A stretch of DNA of 64,000 bases. It comes from Cenococcum geophilum 1.58 (taxonomy: Eukaryota; Ascomycota; Dothideomycetes; Gloniales; Gloniaceae). A program made the position numbers and the translations under genes. Positions within the stretch are counted from its first letter, which is position 1; each line of letters starts with the position of its first letter. The stretch lies in assembly GCA_001692895.1 (NCBI GenBank), contig KV748212.1, forward strand, positions 434,001-498,000. Direction: 5' to 3'. Positions 1 through 12,739 of the stretch are shown in pieces. The notes beneath the pieces are model-generated. The model was not told the DNA's origin and made no database searches. It was given only the letters and a program-made list of their open reading frames with translations.

Positions 1-346
1 AAATTAGTTCTAGGTTATAAGGGAAATAGTAATAGAAGGTAAGGGGGCAAGTAGTAGGTGCCCCCTAGTAACTCTATAGTAGTAGAGTAATAGTTTATAA
101 TACTAGCGCGTCCGTAGGCTTATTACGGCAGCAGTAATTCCTAAAGAGGTTAAACAGTAAGGTAGTAGAGCACTATAGGCGACTTATAGGCGCTAAGTAG
201 GCGAGTCCTAAAAGGCGGGGAGATGGATCACGGGGTTTTCTCATTTTTCTTAAATAGAGTTTTCTCCCTATATGTAAATAAGGAGTAGTCCGCGTGGGCC
301 TAATAGGGATCCGAATCGGACGTTAAGTAATGAATTATTATTATAT
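1..346 (+). mobile_element. Tad-like LINE copy A, 3'-terminal fragment
   Basis: This is the 3' untranslated end of the LINE family whose fuller copies lie at 24472-30085, 41950-47545 and 58488-63972. It matches their last ~350 bases block for block: the CCCCCTAGTAACTCTATAGT block, TACTAGCGCGTCCGTAGGCT, the repeated GGGGTTTTCTC/GTTTTCTCCC motifs, then a 34-nt inverted-repeat segment at 288-321 and a tail of TTA triplets. The rest of the element lies outside the window. No coding sequence remains here. Confidence 0.9.
288..321 (+). promoter_or_regulatory. LINE 3'-terminal hairpin (copy A)
   Basis: GTCCG at 288-292 pairs with CGGAC at 317-321, closing a 34-nt element just before the TTA-repeat tail. 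The same segment is kept in all the other LINE 3' ends of this family here. By analogy with other non-LTR elements it may be the site recognised by the element's reverse transcriptase. That role is inferred. Confidence 0.55.
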
Positions 347-1514
347 CCTATAGTACCTATTATAATCAATTTATAACCGCTAAAATATTTATAAACCTTT
401 AATTCTACGTCCCTTATTAACACTATACCTACCTAGTATAGCAACAATATAATTAGATAGTGTATATACTATAGAGAAGGTATAATATAAGTCTACTAGT
501 AAAACTCCTAGGAAGGATAAGTAGATTATATCCGGGTTTAGTATTAGCAGCGCTTATTTATATAAAATTAAAGGGGTAGTTAAGGATATTATAAATAAAA
601 GCAATATAATATCTATACGCTTTTAAGACTAAATAAATTACACTATTTAAAGTAAGATTATATCTAAAATTGTTAATTAAATCCTAGAGTTTAGTAACGC
701 TCTAGTTAAATAGACTAAGGAAGTAGCCTAATATCTTCTTACTTATACGCAGTTAAATATACGTAAGAAAGCTAGCCGGGCTAGTACTAAATTAGGACTT
801 TGGTATAGAGCTATAAATTCTACTATAGGGTACCCTTATATAGAGCCTTAAAATATATATTAATTTCTTTTATCTAAATATGTTAATAAATATAACGTTT
901 AGGGTCTTATAATTTATATATATTAAGATCTAGAGAATATACTACGGTCTATAATTTATATAGACTTAGGTGCTAGTCTACTTTAAACTAACTTAGTAGA
1001 AGGGTAGATAAGTCTTTTAGATTTCCCTAAAATTTTTAATATTACTTAGAACGCTGGAGTTAACCTAGAGATAGAGGAGCTATAGGTAGATATACTAATA
1101 ATTATACTAGTTTAGAATGTAGGACTTTTAAAGTATGTAATATAATAAACGCTTAAAGCCTCTAAGGATATAATTACTTTTGTAGTTGCGAATATATATA
1201 GTATATAGTAGTAGTCCTTATAGCTTTAAATCTAATACTATTTAGAGTCTTAATTATTTACTAAGAACCCTACTTAAAAGGCTATATTAAAGCGGTCTTA
1301 ATTAAGCCAAAATATTAATTCTAGATAGGTAAAACGTCCTAGGCGCATTAACCCTCGTTCTTAGGTTATATATTCTAATATACTTTTAACTCCGCCTATT
1401 ATGCTAGTTATTTATAAAGAATATTTTCTATAACTAGAGAAAGTGTATTTAGCGGTAATCTACTATAGCAAATTACCCTTTAGCGCGTGCGCGTTATATT
1501 CCATTAGCGAGAGT
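347..1514. other. Unassigned RIP-degraded sequence
   Basis: This is TA-rich sequence between the LINE tail and the point where element X copies 1 and 2 begin to align. Reading TAA/TAG as former Gln/Trp codons gives protein-like stretches on the plus strand, but I recognise no family. I found no second copy in the window. It could be the 5' part of element X that is missing from copy 2, or an older unrelated insertion. Confidence 0.35.
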
Positions 1515-2418
1515 ATTTACCTTAAGCTTATCTACTTTACTTTATACTCTTTACCTCTACTACCTTAACTAACTCTTGCACGGCGCCTCTACGCAACATT
1601 AATTAGTTAATTAATTAGTTTAACCGCTAATTACTACTTTAAGCTATAACTTACTTCCTAAAACTACGGCAATCTACTTAGCAGATTAACTCTTATAATT
1701 GGTTTATCTTACCTACCTACTTTAGACTTATACCTTTACTAAATACTAACTAGATTTTTCTACTTTTATATAGCAACGCTCCACTCCTTCTTTACCCCGC
1801 CTTAGTATCTTTATATATTATAATAAAGGACTTAGATATTATAAAGGGATAGGATATTAATACTCGTCGCCTTAAGGAAATTAAGAGATATAATTCTAGA
1901 TAATATATAAAAGGCCGGGCTTAAAAAATTCATATTTTATACTGCCAAAGATAAAGTACCGCGTAATTAGTTTATTTAAAAGATTTCTAGTAACTTACCT
2001 AAAAAGGAATATGCTTTAAACAGCTAGTCTAAATAGGCTATTATTTCTTTTATATTACCCTAGAGAACTAATACTACTAAATAGTAAAATAATATATAGT
2101 TAGAACCTAGAAGTTAGAGTTAAACCTAATTTAAACCTATAATAACGCTAGTATATATATTTACTTCTAAGCCAATCTCTAAATTATACGGTTTTATATT
2201 ACTAAATAAGCTGTTTTTACTTAAAAATATAGCCTTCTAGTTTCAAAAAATAAACCTAATTACCTAAAGCACTATAGAGCTTTATAAAGTCTATAAAATT
2301 TAAAAGGCAATATAAAAACTTTAATAGTTAAAGAAATTAGTTTCTGGCTATTTTAAGAGGTTATAGCATTAGTAGGTTTTATTTTAGATAAGGATAAAAT
2401 TACCTAGCTTAATATAGT

Positions 2419-2689
2419 TGTTCGTACTAACTTAATAGTATGAGTGAGTCGTATCCCGGGGCACGAAATACGTATAGTATTGTATGCTCTTTAGGATGGT
2501 GGTGACTGTCGATTTTATAAAGCAGACTACGTAGTCTATATACTGATGCGCCTCCCCCCTAATTAGTTAGTGCTTTAGAAGTGCACCAGACGCGTAAGTG
2601 GGTGGTTAGTGCACTAAACGCGTAAACGCGTACTCGGCGTACCGAACGCGTAAGCACGCGGTTAGTACGATAGGTGCTATAATTATACA
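2419..2689 (-). repeat. Copia LTR, 3' LTR relative to the minus-strand element
   Basis: The LTR starts TGTTCGTACT and ends ATTATACA on the plus strand, giving the TG...CA ends usual for LTRs. It matches 8528-8798 across its whole 271 bp. It contains the motifs ACGCGTAAACGCGTACTCGG and CTGATGCGCCTCCCCCCTAA, and is less degraded than the interior. Confidence 0.92.
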
Positions 2690-2984
2690 CTAGCGGTACT
2701 TAGAAAATGAAACCACTTATATATAGCCTCCGTAATTGTCTTAATAAAACCATAAAACACATAAAAAAATACATAGGAAATCCCTCCTAAGGTGCCTTCT
2801 GGGTTGCCTTCTAAATGGTGCTCTAAGCTAGCCGTAAGTCCTGCTTACGGTCCATAAAATAAACTATACAGCCTTTTAACGGGCCGTAAATACACCATAC
2901 GGCCTTCTAACGGGCCGTAGCTGAACTATAAATACTCTATTAGTCTCGCTCTACCCATTCTATAACCTTTAGGTTAAGCTTATT

Positions 2985-5900
2985 TATATTAATTAAGGTT
3001 TTAAGAGCTTAACACAGCTTTGCCTTAGTCATGGCGTCTACTAGGTTATTTCCGCCGCTAATCCATTTAACCTCCGCAATTTTACGTTATTCGTAGGCCT
3101 AATATAAGCACATTAGGTTAACTATAAGCCTCTTCTCTTATATCGTACCTAGTTTAACTAGGCAGTTATAGAGGGACTTTAAATCGGTGCATAAAACTAG
3201 GGGTAACTGCTCCAGTTATAGAATCTTCTAGACTGTTAATTTAATTGCGGCTGCTATATTAAAGCCATAAGCTAGTATATATAGTTTAAAGGCTAGTACA
3301 CTATGGGTTACTTATTTACACTTAATTAAAGACTAATATAGTATATTTACGTCCTAATTGTGGTCCGTAAATATAATTACAAAGCCGATTTATAATAATA
3401 GGTCTTTGTTATTAGCAAAAAATACGTCCGTAAATATTAGTAGGCTAAGGGAATTTAGGTCTAGTGGTATAAAAGTAAGTCCCCTTACTACATTGTTAAT
3501 TTGCTACTGGATGCGCTTATTAAGCTACTTAACATTTTCTTCTTATAGGTCTACTACCTGGGCCGTAAAGAATAGATTATAGGCAGATTTAGGTTAACAG
3601 ACTATAGCAATATAGGCGCCTCTTGCACGCTGTACAGCGTATTAGTCCTTTATATTTACGGTCTTATAGGTCTCTCTATAGGAACTAGTAAGATCCGTAG
3701 GTTTTACTATAATAGGCTTTAGGTTTTAAGCTTAGTATTCCTAAGTTAGCTTAATTAGGTTGCCCTTTTATATAATTAAGCCTCTATTAAACTTAATTAG
3801 AGTCTACTTAGTTAACTACTCTTACGGCTTTGCCAAGAACTTTACCTTTTATAGTTTAGTTTCTTTAGCATCCACAAAGGTTTAGTCTACTAGGAAGAGG
3901 GTATTATTAGTTTAGAGTTCAATAATGCCGAGGCCGTTTAATGGGGTGTATAAGAGGCAGGGGTTATAGGTTAACTATTCTATTTTAAGTTTACTAACGT
4001 AATACTAGTAGTACGTCTTAAACTAATAGTTTCTAGCTTTTAGTACTTTGTAAAGAGGTTTTATAACCCATAAAATTATTCCTAGTTATAGGTTAAGCTC
4101 GCGGGGTAGTCGTATAAAGATGTCCCTTCTTAGGTAGATATTAGACTGTATATAGGCTTATAAGATATCCCGTAAGTAAAGGGCTACGGGTTTAATTTAC
4201 TATAATCTAGGCGTAAGTGCAAGTATAATCCGTTAACTAACTCGTTAAATTATAGGCGATTATATCAGGACTAAACCCTTTCCCTAGTTGTTATAAGCTT
4301 ATATAATAAGCCTTAATTTCTTAAAGGCTTTATTAGTACTAGGGTACTTAATTTTATTAATAAAGCGTAAGTTAAATATACGGACGCCTTACGGAACGTG
4401 TCAGATAATCTGTATTCTCGGTGGCGCAGGACGTGCACGAGTCACGTGCACGGGGCCCGTGCTTTGTAAATATCTTCATCTAAGCCCAGGGGCCCTAGGT
4501 CAAGACACGATCAAGATCATCAATCAATCAACCCATTTCATCAATGAATAGCTCAATACGAGCTTCGTAACAGAACGTCTTTCTCCATTATAACCGCAAA
4601 GACGCCCTTTTTAAGTAGTCCGTTAATCTCTTTATATTATAAGTCCGTAAAAGGGGTTTCCTATACTAAAACTAATATATTTATAGGCGAAGATTGCCTT
4701 ACGGATATTCCTGCGGAGGTTAAGTAATTCTCTATTATAGGGTGCTTTCGGGGGCGTCCTTAACCGCACTTTATAGTAGGTTTAGTAGGTTCTGTGGGTT
4801 TCTAGGGGACTTCTAGGGTAGGCAAGGGTGCTTCTAGTTTATCTAATTCGGCAGTTACTTCTAGTTTATCTAGTTTGGCAGTTGCTTCTAGCTCGTCTAG
4901 CTTAACGTTATTAGTGTTCTTAAGCCAAAAGTAGGGTTTTACGGACGTGCTTCTAAAGTTAGTTAGTTCGCTAGGAAGTTATACGCAGCACGTTTTGTCT
5001 TTTATAGCTAGTAAATAATAAGGTCTAGTCTAGTTGCCGCTCTTACGCTATATAAGGACTTTAGAATTAAGCGGGAGGTTATAAACTAAGGTTGTGTTAG
5101 GTCCGTTGCGGTAATACAGGGCGCTATTAACAGCTTATTTAGCCCGTAATTTAACTATTTTGGCTATTGCCTTCCGTATTATAGCTACTCGTTCTATAAT
5201 AGACAGGGCAGGAGGGCCTAGGTTACTTATCCTTAGGTAGGCTCCATAGACTAAGAGGGTGGGTACTAGTCCATTAGGGCCAGCGGTATTATTAATAGCT
5301 TTTACGGCCATCTATAGAGCTAGTTCCTTTTAGATATCCTTATATTTGTCCGTAATAATCTAATAAGCTCTTTATAAGGCTAGGTAAGCTCGCTTAATAA
5401 GCCTAACGGACTAATACGCCTTAACTAGGACAGCTTTTATTAATATAGCTATAGCCGTAGTATATTACTGGAATTCCTTACTAATAAAATTCCTACTAGC
5501 GTTATGGGTAATATACTAAGGGGGTCTAATGTATATGTTAATCTAGTAGGTCCGTAAAATATCCTAAGTATATTTTATAGATATATTTTATAACTAACAG
5601 GCGGCTTAATAGCGGGTTGTCTTATTAATTATATATAATACTAGACTGCCGTTAATATATATAATGTCTGCGTATACTAAGTGGTTAAAGTTAAGGTCCT
5701 TATAAAGGGTAAACTTAAATCAGCCTAGGGAACGTCCGTATTTCTAATAAAAGGAGTAGTATTTAGTTAGGTGGTTAATTACCTTCTTATTAACGTTATA
5801 TCTAGAGCGTTTAAGGACTTTATACAATTTTTCGGCTAACGGGTAGCCGAAACAGCAATATAGGTGGTGGATCTTAGTACTAGTAAGGTAGCATAGGTTA

Positions 5901-6660
5901 TAGTTAAAAGATTCCTAAATATAGGTCCATAAAGTCTCTCCCTATATAAGGAACGGGTGTCTAAATTGTCATATAATTAGTAGGGTAATATGCTTACTTC
6001 CTAGGGTAGTTATAGGGCCAATTACGGTATCTATAACATTATTGTAGTAAACCTATAGCCTATCTATATCCGCAAGACAAAGTAGAAAAGGGGTGTCCGC
6101 TTTTACTACGTGGAAGTTAACTAGGCTAATTAGGGTCTTAACTGCAACTAATCTAATTAATATGGTTAAGCCAATGCCGAATTAGACGTTTACGGCCCCA
6201 TTTTACGTAGTATTAATATCTGTATTATTATTTACGGTGGTCCTATATATAAGGTATTATCTATAACCTATAGTAGACTTCTTAGAGGCACCTATATCGA
6301 TTATAACACCGTAGAATTCTTTAGGGGTATAGCGTTTTATAATAATATATGCAAATAGGTCCTGCTTATAATCTATAATGTCCGTAATAGGGGTACTTAC
6401 AGAATAGTTTTTAGGCGCAACTAAGTATATAAAGGAACGGTCAGCTAATACGGTCGTAATATTAAAGGCTTAGCTGTCCGTAAAAGGTCTAAAAGTAGTT
6501 AGGAATATCTTTAAGGTCTCTTATTCCTAAGCGTCTAAGTTAAAGTTAATTATAAGGGCTTCTATTAACTTATTAGGGGGCTCTTCTACTTCCTCTCCTT
6601 TATATTCTAAAATGAACTAGTTAATATGGCTATTAAGTCTCTTTCTAGACTTATTACGTT
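2985..6660 (-). pseudogene. Copia pol remnant (PR, INT, RT, RNase H)
   Basis: Translated on the minus strand with RIP-type stops ignored, this gives the copia polyprotein in order. Protease lies around 6270-6400 with an Ile-Asp-x-Gly-Ala motif. The GAG-pre-integrase/zinc-binding region lies around 5700-5850 (CFGHP-like, with YCCFGYP now present). The integrase core and the conserved downstream block follow around 4920-5600. RT lies around 3500-4900 and copia RNase H around 3010-3450, with FTD...TDLKSLYNCL and WISGGNNLVDAMTK-like motifs. The RT region is split by a solo LTR at 4399-4572. Many in-frame TAG/TAA codons and Gly/Asp substitutions make it non-functional. The protein normally copies the element's RNA and inserts the cDNA. 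Confidence 0.85.
4399..4572. mobile_element. Solo LTR inside the copia RT region
   Basis: A 174-bp GC-richer insert runs TGTCAG...GTAACA and is flanked by the perfect 5-bp duplication GAACG (4394-4398 and 4573-4577). It interrupts copia pol. It carries almost no RIP signature (it keeps GTGCACGAGTCACGTGCACG, a near-palindrome), which fits its short length and its being alone in this window. No second copy of this LTR was seen here, so its family is unknown. Confidence 0.85.
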
Positions 6661-6664
6661 CTTC

Positions 6665-8400
6665 CCAGGTATACCTTATAGACCAATATCCTTCCTTACC
6701 ACACACGAAGCACTTCTGGCTAGTTTATCTGCGGGGGTATATTTTTGTACGGGGGTTACTATAGGGGTTATAGGTAGGACTTGGTCGGTATAGGTGCTGC
6801 TAGCGGTAGCGGTAGTCTATAAAGTAGACGTCTAAGTCTATTTGCGGATATTAAATATCTATAATAAAGGCTTAAGTGCTGCCTAGTGGGTTTAAGATTT
6901 TGTACGTTGTAATAGAGAAGCGTAGATTATTAATAAGGCTAGCTAAGGTATCTGTAGGCTTGTAATAGGCGTACTTATAGGGCTCTACTTCCTAGTAGGC
7001 CGTAATAAGTTTATTATACAGGAAGTCGTCCGTTTAAAGCTTAATATTAAGACCGTGCTATAGGTAGTAGAGGTCTTTAATAAGGATTTACAGGCACTCT
7101 ATAGTCGATTTTTTAGTATTCTTATCTATTACGGTCCGTAGCTTGGTCGCATTCCATTAGGTAAGGATATCACGCTTATATTCTAGTCCTTTAAAGTAGT
7201 TACGTATAGCTTCGCATAGCTTATTAAAAGAAACACTAAGGGGGTTACTCTTAAGGTTGGTGTAGTAGTAGTTAAGTGCTAGGCCGCGCAGTATAGTAGA
7301 GTAGGCTTGGCTAAACTCTTATTTAGGAATATTAGCCTTCTAGTAGAGGTCCGTAAAGATAGTTAGTTTAAAGTTAAAGTTATCGTTTTCGCCGCTATAC
7401 TTAGATTCGTTAGTATAGAGCTTAGCCAGGTTAGCTAGCTCCTTACCATAGGTCTTTAGTTAGGTAGGTTGCGGATCTATAACTTATAGATTTATAGTTT
7501 ATGGATATATGGCTTGTGGATCTATAACTTAAACAATAGGGGTAATTTGGTCCGTATTTTGGTTTACGGGGGTATTACGGTCCATAACTTAAGTACTAGG
7601 TATACTTTAGCCCGTAAGATTAATTCCAAAACTACTTAGGTTTATAGGACGAATTTAGTTAAGTAGGTTAGGTATAAGGCTAGCGATTATATTAAGTTTA
7701 GAAGAAGTAAAGAGTTCCTTAGTTTCTTAGAACTGGTCTAGGATTTCCTCTTTGGTCTATTCCGTTTGGTTTTTCTTATATATTATGTTATACAAGGACT
7801 ATATAATAGTAACTCGTTTATTCCTTTTAACCCATANACCTTAGTTANNTAAGAGGGTCCGTAGGTTACGGATAGTAGTAGGGTTACATGCTTTAAAGAT
7901 AGCTTCCGTAAAGTCCGCAAAGTCTTCCTAGTATTGCTCCCATAGGTCGACGTTTATAAGCTTAAAATATTCATATTCAAGAACTTTAAATTTAATGTAG
8001 TTGTTAACGTTAGGTATAGACGTAAGGTTAGCTCCCTACCTCTACTTTTCCTAGCCTTTATTAACTTGCTTCCTTAGGTCTGCTATACTATATAGTGTAG
8101 TATAATACGCAGTAGGTAGAAGAGGTCTTGTAGTAGTCCGTAAAGGCGGTTAATATCTATAGCGGTTCGTAGAGGGGTAGGGGTGTCCGTAAGGGGTCTT
8201 AATAGGTCCGTAGTAGTTCGTAGAGGGGTAGGGGGTCTCCGTAAGGGGTCTAAAAAGACGTTGGAGGTATTAAAAGAGGGTGTAGTAGGGATAGGGGTTC
8301 GAGGTTTAAGGGTAGGGGGTTCCGTACAGGTCTGTATTTGCGTCTATTATACTTCCGGTAAACTATACTAAGACTTAAATAAGTATACAGAGTTGGAGAT
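6665..8400 (-). pseudogene. Copia gag remnant with degenerate zinc knuckle
   Basis: This is the minus-strand region between the 5' LTR (8528-8798) and pol. Near 6670-6712 the minus strand encodes KCFVCGKEGYW, the start of a copia-type zinc knuckle. The two leading cysteines survive. The third ligand is Tyr, as a TGC-to-TAC change would give, and the following His position also reads Tyr. Upstream, the coding frame is full of TAA/TAG codons. Three N bases fall in it (7837, 7848-7849). Gag normally forms the virus-like particle and binds element RNA. Confidence 0.7.
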
Positions 8401-8527
8401 AAGTCCGTAATCCCCAACTTCTGACCTTTTAGCAGGTCGTACTAGGAGTCTAAACGGGTGGTTGCTGTCGTATATATTACTTAGGAGGTATTAAGTAATT
8501 GCTAATCTATGCGCGCTCACTAATCAG

Positions 8528-8798
8528 TATTTATACTAACTTAATAGCATAAGTAAGTTATATCCCAGGGCACAAAATACGTATAGTATTGTATGCTCTT
8601 TAGGATGGTAGTGACTGTCGATTCTATAAAGCAGACTACGTAGTCTATATACTGATGCGCCTCCCCCCTAATTAGTTAGTGCTTCAGAAGTGCACCAGAC
8701 GCGTAAGCGGGTGGTTGGTGCACTAAACGCGTAAACGCGTACTCGGCGTACCGAACGCGTAAGCACGCGGTTGGTACGACAGGTGCTGTAATTATATA
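8528..8798 (-). repeat. Copia LTR, 5' LTR relative to the minus-strand element
   Basis: This partner of 2419-2689 has the same length (271 bp). Its outer end reads TATTTATACT where the other copy has TGTTCGTACT, and its other end reads ATTATATA against ATTATACA. Both sets of differences are C/T or G/A transitions. Transcription would start here toward lower coordinates. Confidence 0.9.
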
Positions 8799-9327
8799 AT
8801 AGTCACTAATAAGGAGGTTTATATTACCTAGTAAAGGCCATTATAAGCCGAATTTTAGTAGTATATACTATATAATAGGAGCGGAGTAGAATATATACTT
8901 AAGAGTACGGATTATAAATACTTTTAATAATTATAGCTAAGTATTTAATTATAAAAGTACCGTATTAATTACTAAATAAGTGGGATATAAACCCTTCTAG
9001 AATTACTAATACTCTAATCTACTAGTATTCGCGCACTAAGGCCACACTTAAAAAATAGTAAAAGATTATACCTAAGCCGATCCGCAAGCACTTAGATATT
9101 AAGTTTATTAATAAAGACAGCAAGAATAAGAGTAATGCTTTACCTATTTTATTAATATGCAGTAGTATTCTAAGTCTATTAAGTCTAAAGAAACATAATT
9201 ATAAAAGGGAGTAACCTACTAGAGGCATCTATAGGCAAAGTATAGTAAACCGCGGTAAGCCGCTAGGAATAGCTATAATAATCTAGTTATCTAGCCTATA
9301 GACAATCCCAATAATAATAAAGTACAG

Positions 9328-10357
9328 GCCGTCGAAATCGGACTCTGCACCTGTACGTAGTGACGGCTACGAACCTAGTCTTTAAACTTCAGATCCATAG
9401 CCAACGTAGAGACGTTGTATAGCGTGCGGACAGGACCTAGTGGTGGTTATAGGCGTTAAGGGTAGTAGTGAAAAATTTTCGGATGGTGAGATCTTGAAGA
9501 ACACTACTATTAGCTCTCTATATACGACAACTACTACGCTATTCTCCTATCCAGGGCACCTATACGATCCAACATAGATGCATAGTATTCAATAACATCC
9601 CCTAACCCCCAGTAGAAAGCATTGACGACCTCATATTAATAAATAAATAAACGTAAACGAACAAATAAATAAGCAAATATACGGCCCCTTCTAACCCCTA
9701 GGGCGATCGCCCGCGGAGCATACGGTCACTCGCCGTACTGCCGTAATACTACTAAAACTGGCAGCCGGATAACCCCATACGGTTTTCCTTATCTCCTCTT
9801 AACGGAGTGGTGCCCTTAGAGAGGGCCTAGTAACTGGGGCCTAGGCATAAAAGATACTTAGATACACACACACATATCCCACTTTCGTTTTTAGTATTAG
9901 GATGGTAGAACGGATAAATCCCCCTTACGCCTTTGATAGGCCTTAGGGGGGGGGAGGCATAGCGTATATGGCAATAGCAATGGTCAACAAGAGATGGTAT
10001 ATAGGGGCTAGTTAAGATATAGGACACAACTATAAGTATACGGCAATTAAACGGCAAGGCCTAGCTAGGACGTAGTGAACCCTAGCTTTGAATAAGCTAG
10101 AGAAGGAAGCAGTAGTTCCTAAGGAGTTTAAAACATCTAAGGAGGAGGACGTAGCTATAGGCCCGCAGGGCCGCTGCTACGTACAGGCATGGCAATTCGG
10201 GGTTTTTCATCCTACTGAGGTGGCTTATAGGGTTTTTCCTCCCCCCCAATAGCAAGGGGTTTTTCCTATCAATATTACTTTCCCCTTGTGTACGGAATAG
10301 TCTGCGTAGGCCTAGATAGGATCCGTATCAGACGTTAATTAAAGAATCTACTACTAC
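9328..10357 (+). mobile_element. Second LINE family, short 5'-truncated or chimeric copy
   Basis: This 1.03 kb insertion in element X copy 1 is flanked by a perfect 16-bp duplication TAATAATAAAGTACAG (9312-9327 and 10358-10373). Its last ~280 bp resembles the 3' end of the Tad-like LINEs: GCAGTAGTTCCTAAGGAG, repeated GGGGTTTTTC motifs, and a terminal segment GTCTGCGTAGGCC...ATCCGTATCAGACGTTAA. The tail is CTA repeats instead of TTA. The body is much less TA-rich than its host, so it has largely escaped RIP. It contains an ACAC run and an AAATA-rich patch near 9640. No ORF was recognised. It could also be a SINE-like element borrowing a LINE 3' end. Confidence 0.75.
10300..10333 (+). promoter_or_regulatory. 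LINE 3'-terminal hairpin, second family
   Basis: GTCTG (10300-10304) pairs with CAGAC (10329-10333) across a 34-nt span. This is the same span and position as GTCCG...CGGAC in the Tad-like LINE copies. The middle base pair is changed on both sides (C:G to T:A), so pairing is kept. Confidence 0.55.
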
Positions 10358-12739
10358 TAATAATAAAGTACAGTAGGGATAATTATAATACTCTTTAAAG
10401 TAAAACTGCTTTATATCCCTAATTAGCTTAGACTCTATATAATAATTAAACTCTATACCCATAAAAGCTTTCCTTAGTAAAACTATAGAAACTAATGCAA
10501 TTTAAGATACCTTAGGTAAAAATACGCTTAAGGATAATATAACCTAAGCTAAGGAGATATAGGCTATAATACCTATTATATAAAGGTATAAGTATATAGT
10601 TATATAGAGTATATCTTGAATTAGACTAATATTAGCTCTTTTTAGATTTTAAGAGGCCGCTATAGCTAAAGTAGAAGGCAAGGTTTAATAAATAGAGCAG
10701 TAGATATATAAACGTTCGGCTAAGCTATATAGAGTTCCTAAAAAGGCCGTCTTAATAAAAAAAACCCGGTCCCTATTTCCTAGTAAATAGGGTTTAAGTC
10801 TAAAGTTTAAATTATTTCTATACTAGCTATATAGTATATCTAAGATATTCTACTAAGAGCGCACGTAACTAAATAGTGGGGTTTTTACTAATAGTATAGA
10901 AACCAGAAAAATTATAACCATATATTTAACTATTGTCCTTAGTTACTACTATACTATAAACCTAAATAAAGTAGCTACTAATTAAGCGGCGAATTAGTAT
11001 CTATAGAAGGATAACTAGGCTAAAGACGCTAAGTGTCCTAGCTAGGACAAGATACCTTTTTTATACTTATATATAAATTAAAACGCTATGTCTATAATGC
11101 GAAGATAGTATAGTATAAATCTAGTTATTATAATTCTAAGTATAATTACTAGCTAAAAAGACAATTATATTTTATTATTTAAGGACTTTATGCTTATAAT
11201 AAAAGAGTAGACGCTCCTACGGTTTGCAATATATTATAAAATAAAAGGTATATCTAAAGGAATGGCGCGACTAAACCCTTAGAAATGGCTTTAAATGGGG
11301 ACTTTAGGGGACTAGTTAGATTGTAATGCGATAAATAATAGTTAGACTCTTATAGGTAAAAGAAAACGCCCTACTTATAGTTCTTTAACGGCCCCCTATA
11401 GAAGTACATAGACCGTTACAACTACGCTCTTTAGCAGAATTTTATAGAATAAGTTTTATAATAATAATAAAAAAATAACTTATATTAACTAATTCCTTTA
11501 TTCTTAAAAAAAAAGTAATACCACTATACCTAAGATTCTTTACATAGGCCATTTCTAGCATAGTAATAGAGAATGGTGTTATAGATATATACTAGTTTAT
11601 TATAAGCGCCCTTAAAGATATAGATTAGGCAACCGCTTAAGCTAACCTAGCATTCTTAAAAAATACACGTCCGCGGAAGTTAATAAAATAGCTAAACTAT
11701 AGACCTAATTTTTAAAGCAGGAAAGGAGCAACCCTAAAAGTACCTTATAGTCTACGATATATAAAGAATTAGTTAAGGTTGGTGGCCTAATTTTTATAAA
11801 TTTTCTTATTCGCTATAACTAGGATACTATTAACTTTAATAACTAAAAACTAAAAGCAGTTTTAGGCAAGCTCTAAATTTAACATATAAAGTATAATTAT
11901 AAAACTAAAGAACTTAAATTCCTATATAGCATAGAAGGTATAATAGTATTAAAAATAGAAGAGGTATTTTAGCAGAAAATGGTTAAATAGAAAGAAGATG
12001 GTTCTCTTATTAGGAAAAAACTTGTATAAATAGCCAGCAGCTCCTTAAGCAGCTACTTTATATGCTATAATACAGTAATAATACCTAGGTTGCTTTTATA
12101 GAAGGATAGATTTAATAAGGATCTTCCAAATAATAATAAAAATAAAGGTTTAGTCTAATACTATACCAATATAGTTAAAAAATTTATTAGAAGTATCTTG
12201 GATTAGAATAAAGAGGAAATTATTTATAATAATATAAAGTTTAAAACGCTTTTAGCTATTTATAAACAAGTTATAGCAGTACTATATATTAAAGGCTATC
12301 GTAGCAAATTTTTTTATTAGTACTAATTTTTATTTATTAGGGCGGTATATACACTAGTAAGTAGCAAAACACTCTATCTTTTTACCTCTTAATAGTAGCA
12401 CGCTTAACTAGAACCCTAAGCTAACACTTATTTTAGGCCTTAGTTGCTAAATATAGCAAGGATGCCGTTATATGCCTCCTTAAAGGAATACTACTAAAGT
12501 AAAAAGACTATATAATCTATAACTTGTAGAAGCAGCTAAATAGACTATAAATTCTCTTATTATTTATAAAGGCTATTATAGAGGGTATTACTATTAACGG
12601 CTTCCTATATTAAAAGTGGAATTCTAGATAAGCTTAAGTTTAAGAAAAATATAGATATAAATAAGCCCGGAAATTTAAAGAAGCAGCTAATATAAATATT
12701 ATAGATTATAGTAGCAATGTGTTTTTAATACTTTTAGCG

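Larger units (their letters stand above)
2419..8798 (-). mobile_element. Complete Ty1/copia LTR retrotransposon (RIP-inactivated)
   Basis: The element is 6380 bp with two 271-bp direct LTRs (2419-2689 and 8528-8798), flanked by a perfect 5-bp target duplication ATAGT (2414-2418 and 8799-8803). Coding is on the minus strand in copia order: Gag with zinc knuckle, protease, GAG-pre-integrase and integrase, reverse transcriptase, RNase H. The two LTRs differ by C/T and G/A transitions where I compared them, as RIP predicts. It sits inside element X copy 1, whose sequence continues on both sides. A solo LTR of another family lies inside its RT region. It cannot make protein because of many stops. 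Confidence 0.92.

Noticed and set aside
8183..10057. Frames at 8183-8371 and 9827-10057 as small genes
   Set aside because: The first lies antisense to copia gag. The second is in the non-coding body of the second LINE element. Neither has a recognisable domain.
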